Shown here: positions 35,231-45,700 of the stretch, in pieces
How the letters are laid out: every line of letters begins with the position of its first letter
Position numbering within the stretch: position 1 is the stretch's first letter
Source of the DNA: Alteriqipengyuania abyssalis
GTDB lineage: Bacteria > Pseudomonadota > Alphaproteobacteria > Sphingomonadales > Sphingomonadaceae
Direction: 5' to 3'
Length of the DNA stretch: 64,000 nucleotides
NCBI RefSeq assembly: GCF_019857185.1
Contig: NZ_JAHWXP010000001.1
Span: 434,001 to 498,000, forward strand
The notes under the pieces: generated by a model
Databases searched by the model: none
Told to the model about the DNA's origin: nothing
Seen by the model: only the letters and a program-made list of their open reading frames with translations
Made by a program: the position numbers and the translations under genes

Positions 35231-37585
35231 ATGGACCTAGGCTCAACCGCGCTGGCACTGCTCGGCCTGCTGCTCGCGGCGTGGACCGCTGCTGCGGCGT
35301 GGCTGATGATCGCCGCCGCCTCGCGTTCGCGCGGGGCCGAGGCCGCGCGCCGCAATGCCAAGCGGATGGCACGCCTGCTGGAAGAGGCACCCGCCGCGGC
35401 ACTGGTCGTGCGCAGCGACGGGCGGCTGGAAGGCAGCGACCGGCTGGCCCACTGGCTCGGCTTCGATCAGCTGCCGCAGTTTATCAGCGAACTGGCCAAA
35501 TATCCCGACCGCGGGCTCAGCCGCGAACAGCTCGACGAACTGACCCAGAAGGTCCGCCTCGCGCAGAAATCCGCCGCGCCGTTCCGGATGGCGGTGACGT
35601 TGCCCGGCTCCTCGCGCAGCCTCGCCCTGCGCGGCAGCCTCGCCGATCCGCAGGTCTCGCCCGCGGGCGCAGCGCTGATCTGGGTGTTCGATTTCAGCGA
35701 GAGCGAGCTGGAACTTGGGCGGATGCGCAAGGAAGCCGCGCGCGCGCGGTCCGATTTTGCCGCGCTGGTCGGCCTGATCGAGGCCGCGCCCACGCCGATG
35801 TGGTTCCGCAATGCCGATATGGAGCTGCAACTGGTCAACAAGGCCTATGTTGCGGCCGTGGGAGCCGATGACGCGCAAAGCGTGATCGACCAGCAGATCG
35901 AGCTGGTCGAGGCGGTCGACGGAGAGCCGCCTGCCGAGATCGCGCGGCAGGCGGCGCAAAGCGGCGCGCCGATCGAGCGGGTCGTCTCGGTCACCAATGT
36001 CGACGGGATGCGGCGGCGCTTTCGCGTGTCCGACCTGCCGCTGGCCGAGGAAGGGGTCGCGGGCTACGCGGTCGATATTCAGGAACAGGAAGATCTGGCC
36101 CGCGAACACCGCGCCTATCGCGAGGCGCAGCGCTCCATGCTCGATCGTCTTTCGGTCGGCGTGGCGCAGTTCGACGACCAGCGACGGCTCACCTTCGCCA
36201 ACCAGCCGTTCCGCCGCCTGCTGGGCGTGCGCCCGGGTGCCAGCGGGCTGGGCACGCCGTTCGAACGCCTGCTCAGCGATGCGCGTGACGAAGGCCGCCT
36301 GCCCGAAGTGCGCGACTTTCCCAGCTGGCGCAAGGATCGCATGGCCTGGTTCGAGGCGGGCGATACGCAGGAGGAAGACTGGCCGCTGTCCGACGGTACG
36401 CACCTGCAGGTGGTCGGCCAGCCGATGCCCGACGGCGGGCTCGCCCTGATCCTCGAAGACCGGACCGAACAGCTGAGCCTGGCGGCCAACCGCGACACGC
36501 TGCTGCGCACGCGCACCGCCATGCTCGACAGCCTGTTCGAAGCGCTCGCGGTGTTCGCGCCCGACGGCCGCCTGCAATTGTGGAACCACAGCTTCCCCGA
36601 GACCTGGGGACTGGAACCCGATGCGCTGGACGAACACCCCTCGGTCGATGCGCTGCTCGGCCTGATCCAGCCCAATCTCGCCCGGCCCAAGCAGGCCAAG
36701 GGCGTGGGCGAGGTGATCCGCTCCGCCACGCTCGACCGCAAGGAGCGGGCCGGGCGGCTCCAGCTGGCCGACGGGCGGACGATCGAATTTGCCGGTATTC
36801 CGCTGCCCGATGGCAACGGCCTGCTGACCACGCTGGATGTGACCGCGAACGAACAGGCAGAGACCGCGCTGCGCGACCGCGCCGAAGCGCTGGAGCAGGC
36901 GGACAAGGTCAAGACCCGCTTCCTCGCCAACATGTCCTACGAATTCCGCACGCCGCTGACCTCGATCGGCGGCTTTGCCGAGCTGTTGCAGGCCGAGGTT
37001 GCCGGGCCGCTGAGCGATGGCGCGAAGGAATATGTCGCCGCGATCATCGAATCGGTCGCGCGGCTGACCGACCAGGTCGAAAACGTGCTCGACCTGTCGC
37101 AGAGCGAGGCGGGGCTGCTGCCCATCGCGCGGCGCGAATTGTCGCTGCTGGCCTTCGTCACCGGCGTGGCCCGGGCGCGCGAGGATGTGATCGAGGCGAA
37201 GTCGATCACGCTCGACCTGCGCGGCAGCCAGGCGCTCAAATTGCAGGCCGATCCGCGCCAGCTGGGCCGCGCGATCGGGCAATTGCTCGACAATGCGATC
37301 GAGGCGTCTGGCGAGAAGGGCCGCATTCTGGTCGATCTGGCGAAGCAGGATGGCGGGGTGCGGATCGTGATTTCGGATAATGGCCGCGGAATGGACGAGA
37401 ACGAGCTGGCGCTGGCGCTCGACGGAATGCGCTCGGCGAGCGAGGGCGGGGCGGAGGCGACGCGCCGGCAGGGGCTCGGCCTTCCGCTCGCAAGGCAGCT
37501 GATCGAGGCGCATGGTGGACGCTTCGACATCCATTCCGAAAAGCGCATCGGCACCAGCGTTAGCCTGTGGTTGCCGCTGGCATGA
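35231..37585 (+). CDS. divL: DivL-like atypical sensor kinase with Tyr in the H box
   Basis: 784 residues. One N-terminal membrane helix (about 6-30) is followed by several PAS-like modules (about 40-150, 170-290, 300-420, 425-540). A HisKA-type hairpin (about 560-630) and an HATPase_c domain complete the protein (N box QLLDNAIEASGEKG, G1 DNGRGMDENE, G2 RRQGLGLPLARQLIEAHGG). The H box reads NMSYEFRTPL: Tyr570 (codon 36938-36940) replaces His. This is the hallmark of Caulobacter DivL, which does not act as a normal kinase but switches CckA activity on binding phosphorylated DivK. The length also fits (about 770). It heads an overlapping operon with tsaE. Confidence 0.88.
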   Translation: MDLGSTALALLGLLLAAWTAAAAWLMIAAASRSRGAEAARRNAKRMARLLEEAPAAALVVRSDGRLEGSDRLAHWLGFDQLPQFISELAKYPDRGLSREQLDELTQKVRLAQKSAAPFRMAVTLPGSSRSLALRGSLADPQVSPAGAALIWVFDFSESELELGRMRKEAARARSDFAALVGLIEAAPTPMWFRNADMELQLVNKAYVAAVGADDAQSVIDQQIELVEAVDGEPPAEIARQAAQSGAPIERVVSVTNVDGMRRRFRVSDLPLAEEGVAGYAVDIQEQEDLAREHRAYREAQRSMLDRLSVGVAQFDDQRRLTFANQPFRRLLGVRPGASGLGTPFERLLSDARDEGRLPEVRDFPSWRKDRMAWFEAGDTQEEDWPLSDGTHLQVVGQPMPDGGLALILEDRTEQLSLAANRDTLLRTRTAMLDSLFEALAVFAPDGRLQLWNHSFPETWGLEPDALDEHPSVDALLGLIQPNLARPKQAKGVGEVIRSATLDRKERAGRLQLADGRTIEFAGIPLPDGNGLLTTLDVTANEQAETALRDRAEALEQADKVKTRFLANMSYEFRTPLTSIGGFAELLQAEVAGPLSDGAKEYVAAIIESVARLTDQVENVLDLSQSEAGLLPIARRELSLLAFVTGVARAREDVIEAKSITLDLRGSQALKLQADPRQLGRAIGQLLDNAIEASGEKGRILVDLAKQDGGVRIVISDNGRGMDENELALALDGMRSASEGGAEATRRQGLGLPLARQLIEAHGGRFDIHSEKRIGTSVSLWLPLA

Positions 37586-38040
37586 CGCGGACAATGATCG
37601 ATTTGCCCGATCTCGCGGCGATGGAGGCGCTGGGCGCGCGGATTGCCGCCGCCATGCGCCCCGGCGACGTGATCGCGCTTTCCGGTCCGCTCGGCGCGGG
37701 CAAGACCACGCTCGCCCGTGCGATCCTGCGCGCGGCGGGGCACGCGGGCGAAGTCCCCTCGCCGACCTTCACCCTGATCGAGATGTACGAGGCGCTCCAG
37801 CCGCCGGTCGCGCATGCCGATTTCTACCGCCTCGAAGACCCTGCCGAAGTCGAGGAGCTGGGCCTCGACGATTATCGCGAGGGCGCGGTGCTGATCGCCG
37901 AATGGCCCAAACGCGCGGGCGGTTTCGCGCACGAGCCCGCCTGTCTGACCATCGACGTATCTTTCGCGGGGGCAAATGCGGGTGGCGGTCGCAAGGCGAT
38001 TGTCGAAGGCGGGGCAGATTGGCTAGGACGCGCGCCATGA
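37582..38040 (+). CDS. tsaE: tRNA t6A-biosynthesis ATPase TsaE
   Basis: 152 residues from ATG 37582, overlapping the divL stop by 4 bp. P-loop GPLGAGKTTLARAIL, then PSPTFTLIEMYE and HADFYRLEDPAEVEELGLDDYREGAVLIAEWP, the standard TsaE blocks. It partners TsaB and TsaD to put threonylcarbamoyl on A37 of ANN-decoding tRNAs. It overlaps amgK by 4 bp. Confidence 0.95.
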   Translation: MTRTMIDLPDLAAMEALGARIAAAMRPGDVIALSGPLGAGKTTLARAILRAAGHAGEVPSPTFTLIEMYEALQPPVAHADFYRLEDPAEVEELGLDDYREGAVLIAEWPKRAGGFAHEPACLTIDVSFAGANAGGGRKAIVEGGADWLGRAP

Positions 38041-39020
38041 CGACATTGCCTGACGGTATTCACGACTTCCTCGGCGCGGCAGGCTGGGCCGGGGCGCAGA
38101 TCGCACCGCTGACCGGCGATGCCAGCTTCCGCCGCTATTTCCGGCTCCACCATGAAGGCAAGAGCGCGATGCTGATGCACGCGCCCCCGCCGGAGGAGCC
38201 GCGCGAGTTCCTGCATGTCGGGCGCTGGCTGCTCGACCAGCAGATCCGCGCGCCGCAGATATATGCCGAGGATCTCGATAATGGCTGGGTGCTGATCGAG
38301 GATTTCGGCGATGCGCGGATGCGCGACTGGCTGGACGAGAATCCGGCCGCCGAGGACGAGGCCTATTCCGCCGCGATCGACACGCTCGCCGATCTGCACC
38401 GCAAGCCCGCCGGGCCTTTCCCGCCCTATGACGAGGAAACCTACCTGCGCGAGGCGCAGCTGTTCACGCAGTGGTATTGCCCGGCGCTGGGGCTGGCTGT
38501 CGACAGCGACGGGTTCGACGCCGCCTGGCGCGAAGTGCTCGCCCCGCTGACCGCGAACCAGCAGCCCGGCGTGACCGTGCTGCGCGACTATCATGCGGAA
38601 AACATCATGCTGCTCGCACCCGATAGCGGGGCGGGCAGTCAGGGCGTGATCGATTTTCAGGACGCGCTGGTCGGCCACCCGGCCTATGACCTTGTCTCCC
38701 TGCTGCAGGATGCGCGGCGCGATGTGACGCCCGAACTGGAGTCGCGGATGCTCGCCCGCTATCGCGAATGTGCCGATTGCGGCGACGAGTTCGATGCCGA
38801 TTACGCCCGGCTCGGCGCGCAGCGGAACACCAAGATCGTCGGCATCTTCGCGCGCCTCAACCAGCGTGACGGCAAGCCGCGCTACCTCGCCCTGATCCCG
38901 CGCGTGTGGGAGGCGCTGGAGCGCGATCTGGCGCACCCCGCGCTGGCTCCGGTGGCGCAGTGGTTCAAGGCCAATATCCCGGCCGATCTACGCGCGCGCA
39001 ACGGAGCTCTTGAGGCATGA
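38037..39020 (+). CDS. amgK: N-acetylmuramate/N-acetylglucosamine anomeric kinase
   Basis: 327 residues with an aminoglycoside-phosphotransferase fold. The catalytic loop is LRDYHAENIMLL and the magnesium-binding Asp is in VIDFQDALVGHPAYDLVSLLQD. The adjacent murU gene makes the assignment to AmgK, which phosphorylates MurNAc at C1 in the direct peptidoglycan-recycling route, much more likely than drug resistance. It overlaps tsaE and murU by 4 bp each. Confidence 0.92.
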   Translation: MTTLPDGIHDFLGAAGWAGAQIAPLTGDASFRRYFRLHHEGKSAMLMHAPPPEEPREFLHVGRWLLDQQIRAPQIYAEDLDNGWVLIEDFGDARMRDWLDENPAAEDEAYSAAIDTLADLHRKPAGPFPPYDEETYLREAQLFTQWYCPALGLAVDSDGFDAAWREVLAPLTANQQPGVTVLRDYHAENIMLLAPDSGAGSQGVIDFQDALVGHPAYDLVSLLQDARRDVTPELESRMLARYRECADCGDEFDADYARLGAQRNTKIVGIFARLNQRDGKPRYLALIPRVWEALERDLAHPALAPVAQWFKANIPADLRARNGALEA

Positions 39021-39736
39021 GCAGCCTTCTTGCGTCCGATACTGCGATGGTGATGGCGGCAGGGCTGGGCAAGCGGATGCGTCCGCTGACCGCGACCATG
39101 CCCAAGCCGATGGTCCGCGTCGCGGGCAAGCCGCTGATCGACCATACGCTGGACCGGCTGGCCGATGCGGGCGTCGCGCGGGCGGTGGTCAATGTCCATT
39201 ACCTGGCCGACGCGCTGGAGGCCCACGTGGTCGAGCGCAAAAGCCCCAAGGTCACCATTTCTGACGAGCGGGACGCGCTGCTGGAAACCGGCGGCGGGAT
39301 GATCAAGGCGCAGGGCTTGCTGCCCGATCCGTTCTTCTGCCTCAACTCGGACAACATCTGGCTCGACGGGCCGCGCAATGCCTTTGCCGACCTGTCGATG
39401 CTGTGGGATGCGGAGCGGATGGACGCGCTGGTGCTGGTGGTGCCGCACAAGCGCGCCGCCAATTTCGACGGCCCGGGCGATTTCCATCTCGATGCGGCGG
39501 GCAAGGTCTCGCGCCGCCAGCCGGGGCGCATCGCGCCCTTCATCTACACCGGTATCCAGCTGGTCTCCCACCGCCTGCTGCGCGATGCGCCCGAGGGCAA
39601 GTTCTCGACCAACATCCTGTGGAACCGGGCGATCGAGGAAGGGCGACTGTTCGGCCTGCCGTTCACCGGCGAGTGGTTCGAGGTCGGCACGCCGCAGGCG
39701 ATCCGCCCGACCGAGGAGGCGCTGTCGCGTGGCTAA
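39017..39736 (+). CDS. murU: N-acetylmuramate-1-phosphate uridylyltransferase
   Basis: 239 residues. The nucleotidyltransferase signature VMAAGLGKRMRPLTATMPKPMVRVAGKPL is intact, and NSDNIW contains the metal-binding Asp. It follows amgK and should convert MurNAc-1-phosphate to UDP-MurNAc, bypassing the fosfomycin-sensitive MurA step. Its end overlaps addB by 8 bp. Confidence 0.93.
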   Translation: MSSLLASDTAMVMAAGLGKRMRPLTATMPKPMVRVAGKPLIDHTLDRLADAGVARAVVNVHYLADALEAHVVERKSPKVTISDERDALLETGGGMIKAQGLLPDPFFCLNSDNIWLDGPRNAFADLSMLWDAERMDALVLVVPHKRAANFDGPGDFHLDAAGKVSRRQPGRIAPFIYTGIQLVSHRLLRDAPEGKFSTNILWNRAIEEGRLFGLPFTGEWFEVGTPQAIRPTEEALSRG

Positions 39737-42728
39737 CGCTGCGCGACCGCAAGTTTTTTCGATCGCAGCCCATCGCGGGTTTGCCGATGCGCTGGTGGCG
39801 GGTCTGGTCCCGCGATATTCAGAAGACGGCCTTGGCCTCGCCCGGCTGACCCTGCTGCTGCCCAGCGGGCGCGCGATCCGCACGGTCAGCGAAGCCTTCG
39901 TGCGCCATATGGGCGAGGAAGGCGGTGCCGGCCTGCTGCTGCCGCGGATGGTCACCATCGGCGACCTGTCGCTCGACGAAGCGCTTGGCCCGCTGCTCGA
40001 TCCGCTGGGGGCCGACGAGATTCCGCCAGCCGTCGACCCGACCTTCCGCTGGCTGCGGCTCGCCGCGCTGCTGGCGGAGGACATTGGCAAGGGTGCTCCG
40101 AAAGGCCCGCCGCTGTTCCGGCAGGCGCGGATGATCGCCGAGACGATGGACCGTCTGCTGGTCGAAGAGATCGCGCCGGAAGATCTGCGGGGGGACCGGG
40201 TGCTCGATGTGGTCGGCTCGGTCGCCGGGCACTGGCAGGACAGTCTGCGGCGTTTTGCCAGGGTGCAGGCGCGCTGGCTCGTCGAATTGCAGGCGATGGG
40301 CCGCGTCGATTCTGCCACGCGGCGCAACCAGCTGTTCGCCCATGCCGCGAAAAGCTGGCGCGCCGAGCCGCCTGCCACGCCGATCGTCGCGGCAGGCGTA
40401 ACCAGCGCCGCGCCCGCGCTCGCGCGGCTGCTGCGGGTGGTGAGCGAACTGCCGCAGGGCGCGGTGATCCTGCCCGATCTCGACCTCGCGCTGTCAGACG
40501 CGGCGTGGGACGAGCTGGGCCGTGTGGGCCAGTCCGACGATGCCGATGGCGAGCGGCTGGGCCGCCATGATGCGCCGACCCATCCGCAATATCACCTCAA
40601 GCTGCTGCTTGGCCGGATGGGCGTCAATCGCGGCGAGGTGCGGCAATGGCACCGGCGCGGGCTGACGGCCGCGAACCCCGACCGGACCCACGCGGTCAGC
40701 GCGCTGTTCCTGCCCCCGCAGGCAAGCAAGAGCTGGGTCGAGTTGCCTTCCGAAAAGCGCCGTCTGGCGGCGGTACAGCTGCTCGAAACGGGCAATCCGG
40801 AGGAGGAGGCGCAGGCCGTCGCGCTGGCGGTGCGCCGCAAGCTGGAGGAGCCGCAGAAGCGCGTGGCGGTGGTCACGCCCGACCGCTCGCTCGCCCGGCG
40901 GATCGTGCATCACCTGCGCCGGTGGGAAATTCAGGCCGACGATTCGGCGGGCGCACCGCTGTGCGATACCGCTGCTGGCCGCGCGTTGCTGCTGCTGGCG
41001 CAGGTGATTGCCGAAAGGGCTGCGCCGGTGCCGCTGGTCGCGTTTCTGGGCCATCCATTCGTCGGGGTCGCGGAGGCGGAGGATTCCGATCGTGCCCGCG
41101 CCGACTGGCTCGATGCGCTGCGTCGGTTCGAGGACCGGCTGCGCGGCCCGCGTCCCGCGCCCGGCTTGGCACCCCTGCGCGCCATCGCGGCGAAGGCCGA
41201 TGCCGACGCGTGGTGGGGCACGGTCGCGGACAGGCTCGCCCCGCTGATGGAGCGGGAGGAAGACGCGCCGCTCGCCGAACTGCTCGGAACGTTGGCGCAG
41301 GTGCTGGAAGAATTCTGCGGCGAAGCGGTCTGGGGGCGCGAGGATGGCCGAGCGTTGGGCGGTTTCGTCGACGATCTGCGTCAGCAGGCGAGCGCGGCGG
41401 GCACCATGATCGACCCGCGCGACCTGCACGATGTGCTGACCGATGCGATGGAGCGGGTCGCGGTGCGCCCGGCCTATGGCGGGCATCCGCGCGTTGCGGT
41501 CTACGGCCTGCTCGAAAGCCGGATGGCGCGGGCCGACCTGATTATCTGCGCGGGCCTCAACGAGGGCACCTGGCCGGGCGGCGCCTCGCCCGATCCGCTG
41601 CTCGCCCCCCCGGTGCTGCGCGCGCTGGGCGTGCCCGGCGGTGAGTTCCGCATCGGGCTTGCCGCGCACGATCTGGCGGGTGCGCTGGGCGCGCCGCAGG
41701 TCTTGCTCACCCGCGCCGCGCGCGATGCCGACGGCCCAGCGATTCCATCGCGTTTCTTCCTGCGGATCAAGGCCTTGCTCGGCGATCTGGCGAAACGACA
41801 TGAGGAAGACGAGCTGCCCGCGCTGGTCGATGCGTTGCGCGATGCCGATCCTGCGCCGCTCTATCCGGTGCCGCAGCCGCGTCCGCCTGCCGAAGTGCGT
41901 CGGGTGACGATCAGCGCGACCGCGCTCGATCGGCTGCGCTCGGACCCGTACCAGTTCTACGCCAATGCGATCCTGCGGCTGAAGGAGCGCGACCCGCTCG
42001 ACGCGGAGCCCAGCCCCGCGTGGCAGGGCACGCTCGCCCACGCGATTCTGGAGGAATGGCACAAGGAGGGCGGGGCGCTGGTCGATCTGGCGACCAAGCA
42101 TCTGGGCGCGATGGACGCGCACCCGCTGACCCGCGCTTTGTGGGAGCCGCGCCTGATGGCCGCGCTCGAATGGATCGAGAATGAGGTCGGCTCCGATCCC
42201 GATCGCCGGATCGTTGCGGTCGAGCAGAAGGGCCGCCACCTGTTCTCTGGCATCGAGATCACCGGCACCGCCGACCGGATCGACCGGCTGGCCGACGGCA
42301 GCTACGCCATCGTCGACTACAAGACCGGCGGCCCGCCATCGAAGAAAATGGTCGAGGAAGGTTTCGCACTCCAGCTCGGCACGCTGGGCCTGCTGGTGGA
42401 GGAGGGCGCCTATGCCGATCGGGGCATCGAAGGCGTGCCGACGCGGTTCGAATACTGGTCCCTTGGCCGCGATGCGAAGTCGGATACGGGATTTGGCTAT
42501 GTCACCACGCCGCTGAAGATCGGCAATGCCCGCACAGGGATGGAGCCCGACGATTTCCTGCCCGAAACGCGGCGCTACCTTGCCGAGGCGCTCGACACCT
42601 GGATCCTCGGCGATGCGCCCTTCACCGCGCGGCCCAACCCCGATCTCAAGCTCTACGCCACCTACGACCAGCTGATGCGGCTGGAGGAATGGCTGGGCAG
42701 GGAGAGCGAGCCGGGGGCCACGCGATGA
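39729..42728 (+). CDS. addB: Double-strand break repair protein AddB
   Basis: 999 residues from GTG 39729 (VANAARPQVFS); the longer frame starting at 39378 only reads through murU. The N-terminal half is a degenerate helicase-like region of alphaproteobacterial AddB. The C-terminal RecB-family nuclease shows SGIEITGTADRIDRL and the catalytic YAIVDYKTG. AddA and AddB together resect double-strand ends for RecA loading. Confidence 0.94.
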   Translation: MANAARPQVFSIAAHRGFADALVAGLVPRYSEDGLGLARLTLLLPSGRAIRTVSEAFVRHMGEEGGAGLLLPRMVTIGDLSLDEALGPLLDPLGADEIPPAVDPTFRWLRLAALLAEDIGKGAPKGPPLFRQARMIAETMDRLLVEEIAPEDLRGDRVLDVVGSVAGHWQDSLRRFARVQARWLVELQAMGRVDSATRRNQLFAHAAKSWRAEPPATPIVAAGVTSAAPALARLLRVVSELPQGAVILPDLDLALSDAAWDELGRVGQSDDADGERLGRHDAPTHPQYHLKLLLGRMGVNRGEVRQWHRRGLTAANPDRTHAVSALFLPPQASKSWVELPSEKRRLAAVQLLETGNPEEEAQAVALAVRRKLEEPQKRVAVVTPDRSLARRIVHHLRRWEIQADDSAGAPLCDTAAGRALLLLAQVIAERAAPVPLVAFLGHPFVGVAEAEDSDRARADWLDALRRFEDRLRGPRPAPGLAPLRAIAAKADADAWWGTVADRLAPLMEREEDAPLAELLGTLAQVLEEFCGEAVWGREDGRALGGFVDDLRQQASAAGTMIDPRDLHDVLTDAMERVAVRPAYGGHPRVAVYGLLESRMARADLIICAGLNEGTWPGGASPDPLLAPPVLRALGVPGGEFRIGLAAHDLAGALGAPQVLLTRAARDADGPAIPSRFFLRIKALLGDLAKRHEEDELPALVDALRDADPAPLYPVPQPRPPAEVRRVTISATALDRLRSDPYQFYANAILRLKERDPLDAEPSPAWQGTLAHAILEEWHKEGGALVDLATKHLGAMDAHPLTRALWEPRLMAALEWIENEVGSDPDRRIVAVEQKGRHLFSGIEITGTADRIDRLADGSYAIVDYKTGGPPSKKMVEEGFALQLGTLGLLVEEGAYADRGIEGVPTRFEYWSLGRDAKSDTGFGYVTTPLKIGNARTGMEPDDFLPETRRYLAEALDTWILGDAPFTARPNPDLKLYATYDQLMRLEEWLGRESEPGATR

Positions 42729-45700
42729 GCGACAAAATCCACACGCTCCTGCCGGAACAGGGCCACGCGGCGGATCCAAGCCATTCCGTGTGGCTTTCCG
42801 CCAGCGCGGGCACCGGCAAGACGCAGGTCCTTTCCGCGCGTGTGCTGCGCCTCCTGCTGCAGCCCGGCGTGGAGCCCGGATCGATCCTGTGCCTCACCTT
42901 CACCAAGGCGGGCGCGGCGGAGATGGCGACCCGCGTGAACGAGACGTTGGCCCGCTGGGTGCGGATGGAAGAAACCCTGCTGGCCAAGCATCTGCGCGCC
43001 ATCGGGGCTAAGGTCGATCCGGCGACTTTGGCCCATGCCCGCACGCTTTTCACCCGCGTGCTCGATTGCCCCGGCGGCGGTCTGCGCATCGATACGATCC
43101 ACGCTTTTGCGCAATACCTGCTCGCCGCGTTTCCCGAGGAGGCGGGGCTGGAGCCGGGCACGGTCGCGATGGACGATCGCACGCGCGGGTTGCTCGCGCG
43201 CGACGTGCTGACCGAGCTGGTCGCCAACGCGGACGAGGCGGATAACAGCGCACTCGCGATGCTCTCGCGCAGGCTCGGTCCCGACGGGGTCAAGCAATGG
43301 CTGATGGCCTGCGCCAAGGCGCGCGAGCTGTGGGAAGGTCCGCAAGGCTGGCAGAGCCCGATGCGGCCGCAGGTGCTCGCGATGCTCGGCCTGCCGAGCG
43401 ATTTTTCCGAGGCCGATCTGGTGCGCGAATGCGCCGACGACCGCTTCGACTGCGGCTCTCTGCGCGCCTGCCTTGCGACCTTGCAGGACTGGAACACCAA
43501 GAGCGGGCGCGACGCGGCGGAGCCGATCTCCGCATGGCTTGCCGCCGATCCCGTTCAGCGCCTCGCCACGCTTGCCTGTTTCAATGGCAGCCTGCTGGTC
43601 GCAGACGGCTCCAAGCCAAAGAACCTGACCAATCTGGTGAAGCGCGACCCGACCTACGAGGGCAATGTCGCGGCAGTTCAGGCCAGCCTCGATGCGATCC
43701 GCGAGAAATTCGCGCTGCTCGCGCTGGCGGAATATCTCACCCCCGCGCTCGAACTGGGGCGGCGCTTCGCCTTGCGGTGGGACGAGGCGAAGCGGGTGCA
43801 TGGCCTGGTCGATTTCGACGACCAGATCGCACGCGCGGCCACGCTGCTCGGCAATTCGGAGATGGCGCAGTGGATCGGCTACAAGCTCGACCGCAGTTTC
43901 GACCACATCCTGGTCGACGAGGCGCAGGATACCAATGACAGCCAGTGGGCGATCATCGACGCGCTGACGCAGGATTTCTTTGACGGGCTGGGCGCGGCAG
44001 GCGCGCGGTTGCGGACGATCTTCGTGGTTGGCGACTACAAGCAGGCGATCTTCGGCTTCCAGGGCACCGAACCGCGCCTGTTCGTGGACAAGCGCGAGCA
44101 ATATGACGCGCGGATCAACAGCGCGATCGCCAATGCCGAAACGCTCGCCCATGAAACGCGCGAGGCTCCGCTGGTCCCGCTCGCGCCGCTCGCCCGGCTG
44201 GGGCTGGAACGCAATTTCCGATCGTCGCAGGTGATCCTCGATTTCGTCGATCGCGCGGTGGCGCATGTCGGCACGCACGCGATGGGGATGCCCGGTGAAG
44301 AGGTGCAGCATACCGGCGAAGATCGCCCCGGGCGGGTGACGCTGTGGGCACCGATCAGGGCCGAGGAAAGCGACGACCCCGAAGCGGTCGAGGAAGACGG
44401 CGCCGAAACCTGGCTGCCCGCGCCAGAGCGGCGGATGGCAGACCGGATCGCCGCGCAGGTGAAGCAGTGGCTCGAAGACGGACACCCGCTGACCAAGGGC
44501 GGGGCGCGCCGGGCGGGCCCGGGCGACATCATGATCCTGGTGCGCAAGCGCCGCGCGCTTGCCGGGCTGATCGTTGCGCGGCTCCACGCGGCGGGCGTGC
44601 CTGTGGCGGGCGTCGACCGGCTGCGGCTGGGCGCGCCGCTTGCGGTCAAGGATCTGCTCGCCGCGCTGCGCTTCGCCGCGCAGCCGAGGGACGACCTGAT
44701 GCTCGCCAACCTGCTGGTCTCGCCGCTGGGTGGCTGGTCGCAGGACGACCTGCTGAAGCATGGCCTGCGCGACAAGAGCGTGGGGTTGTGGGACCATATC
44801 CGCCGCAGCGACGCGCCGCTGTGCATGGCGACCGCCGACCGGCTGCGCGCGCTACTGGCACGCGTCGATTACGAACATCCGCAAGCACTGCTCCACTGGC
44901 TGCTGACCGGCCCGTGGGACGGGCGGCGCAAGCTGGTCGCTCGGCTGGGGCGCGAGGCGAATGATCCGATCGACGAACTGGTCGGCGCGGCCTTCGCCTA
45001 CTGTGCCGAACACACGCCCAGCCTGCAGGGCTTCCTCAACTGGTTCGATGCCTCGGACGAAGAGCTGAAACGCGAAGCGGCAGGCAGCGGCGATGCCGTG
45101 CGCGTGCTCACCGCACATGGCTCGAAGGGGTTGCAGGCGCCGATCGTGATCCTCGCCGATGCGACCGGCAATCCCGATCGCGGCCCTGCGCGCGCGGGCG
45201 AGCTGGCGACCGATGACGGGCGCTCCGTCCCGCTCCCCTCGCTGCCCAAGGAGGCGAAGGCGGGGCCGGTGGTCGCGGCCGAGGAAGCGAAGAAGGCGCG
45301 CGAGCGCGAGGAGCACTGGCGGCTGATGTACGTCGCGATGACCCGCGCCGAGGAAGCGCTCTATATCGGCGGCGCATTGCTGCCGAGCGACAAGGACGTG
45401 CCCGAGGCGAGCTGGTATGCGCAGGCCGCTGCGCTGTTCGACAGCGAAGGCGGGGCCGAGGGCGAGGGCGTCTCCGACCCGATCTGGGGCGAGCGGCACG
45501 ATCTGGGCACGCTGGCCGATATTGCGCCGCCCGCCCGCGATGCGGCGAGCCGGGCCCAGCGCCCCGCGCTGCCCGACTGGGCCAGCCGCCCGCCCGCCGC
45601 CGAGCCGAGCCCGCCGCGCCCGCTCGCGCCATCCGCCGCCGGGGACGACCTCGCGCCCAACCCGCCGGGACTGGCGACGGGGGCCGAGGCGGCGCAGCGC

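Noticed and set aside
38037-39020. Aminoglycoside resistance kinase
   Set aside because: Adjacent murU and the conserved operon point to AmgK of cell-wall recycling.
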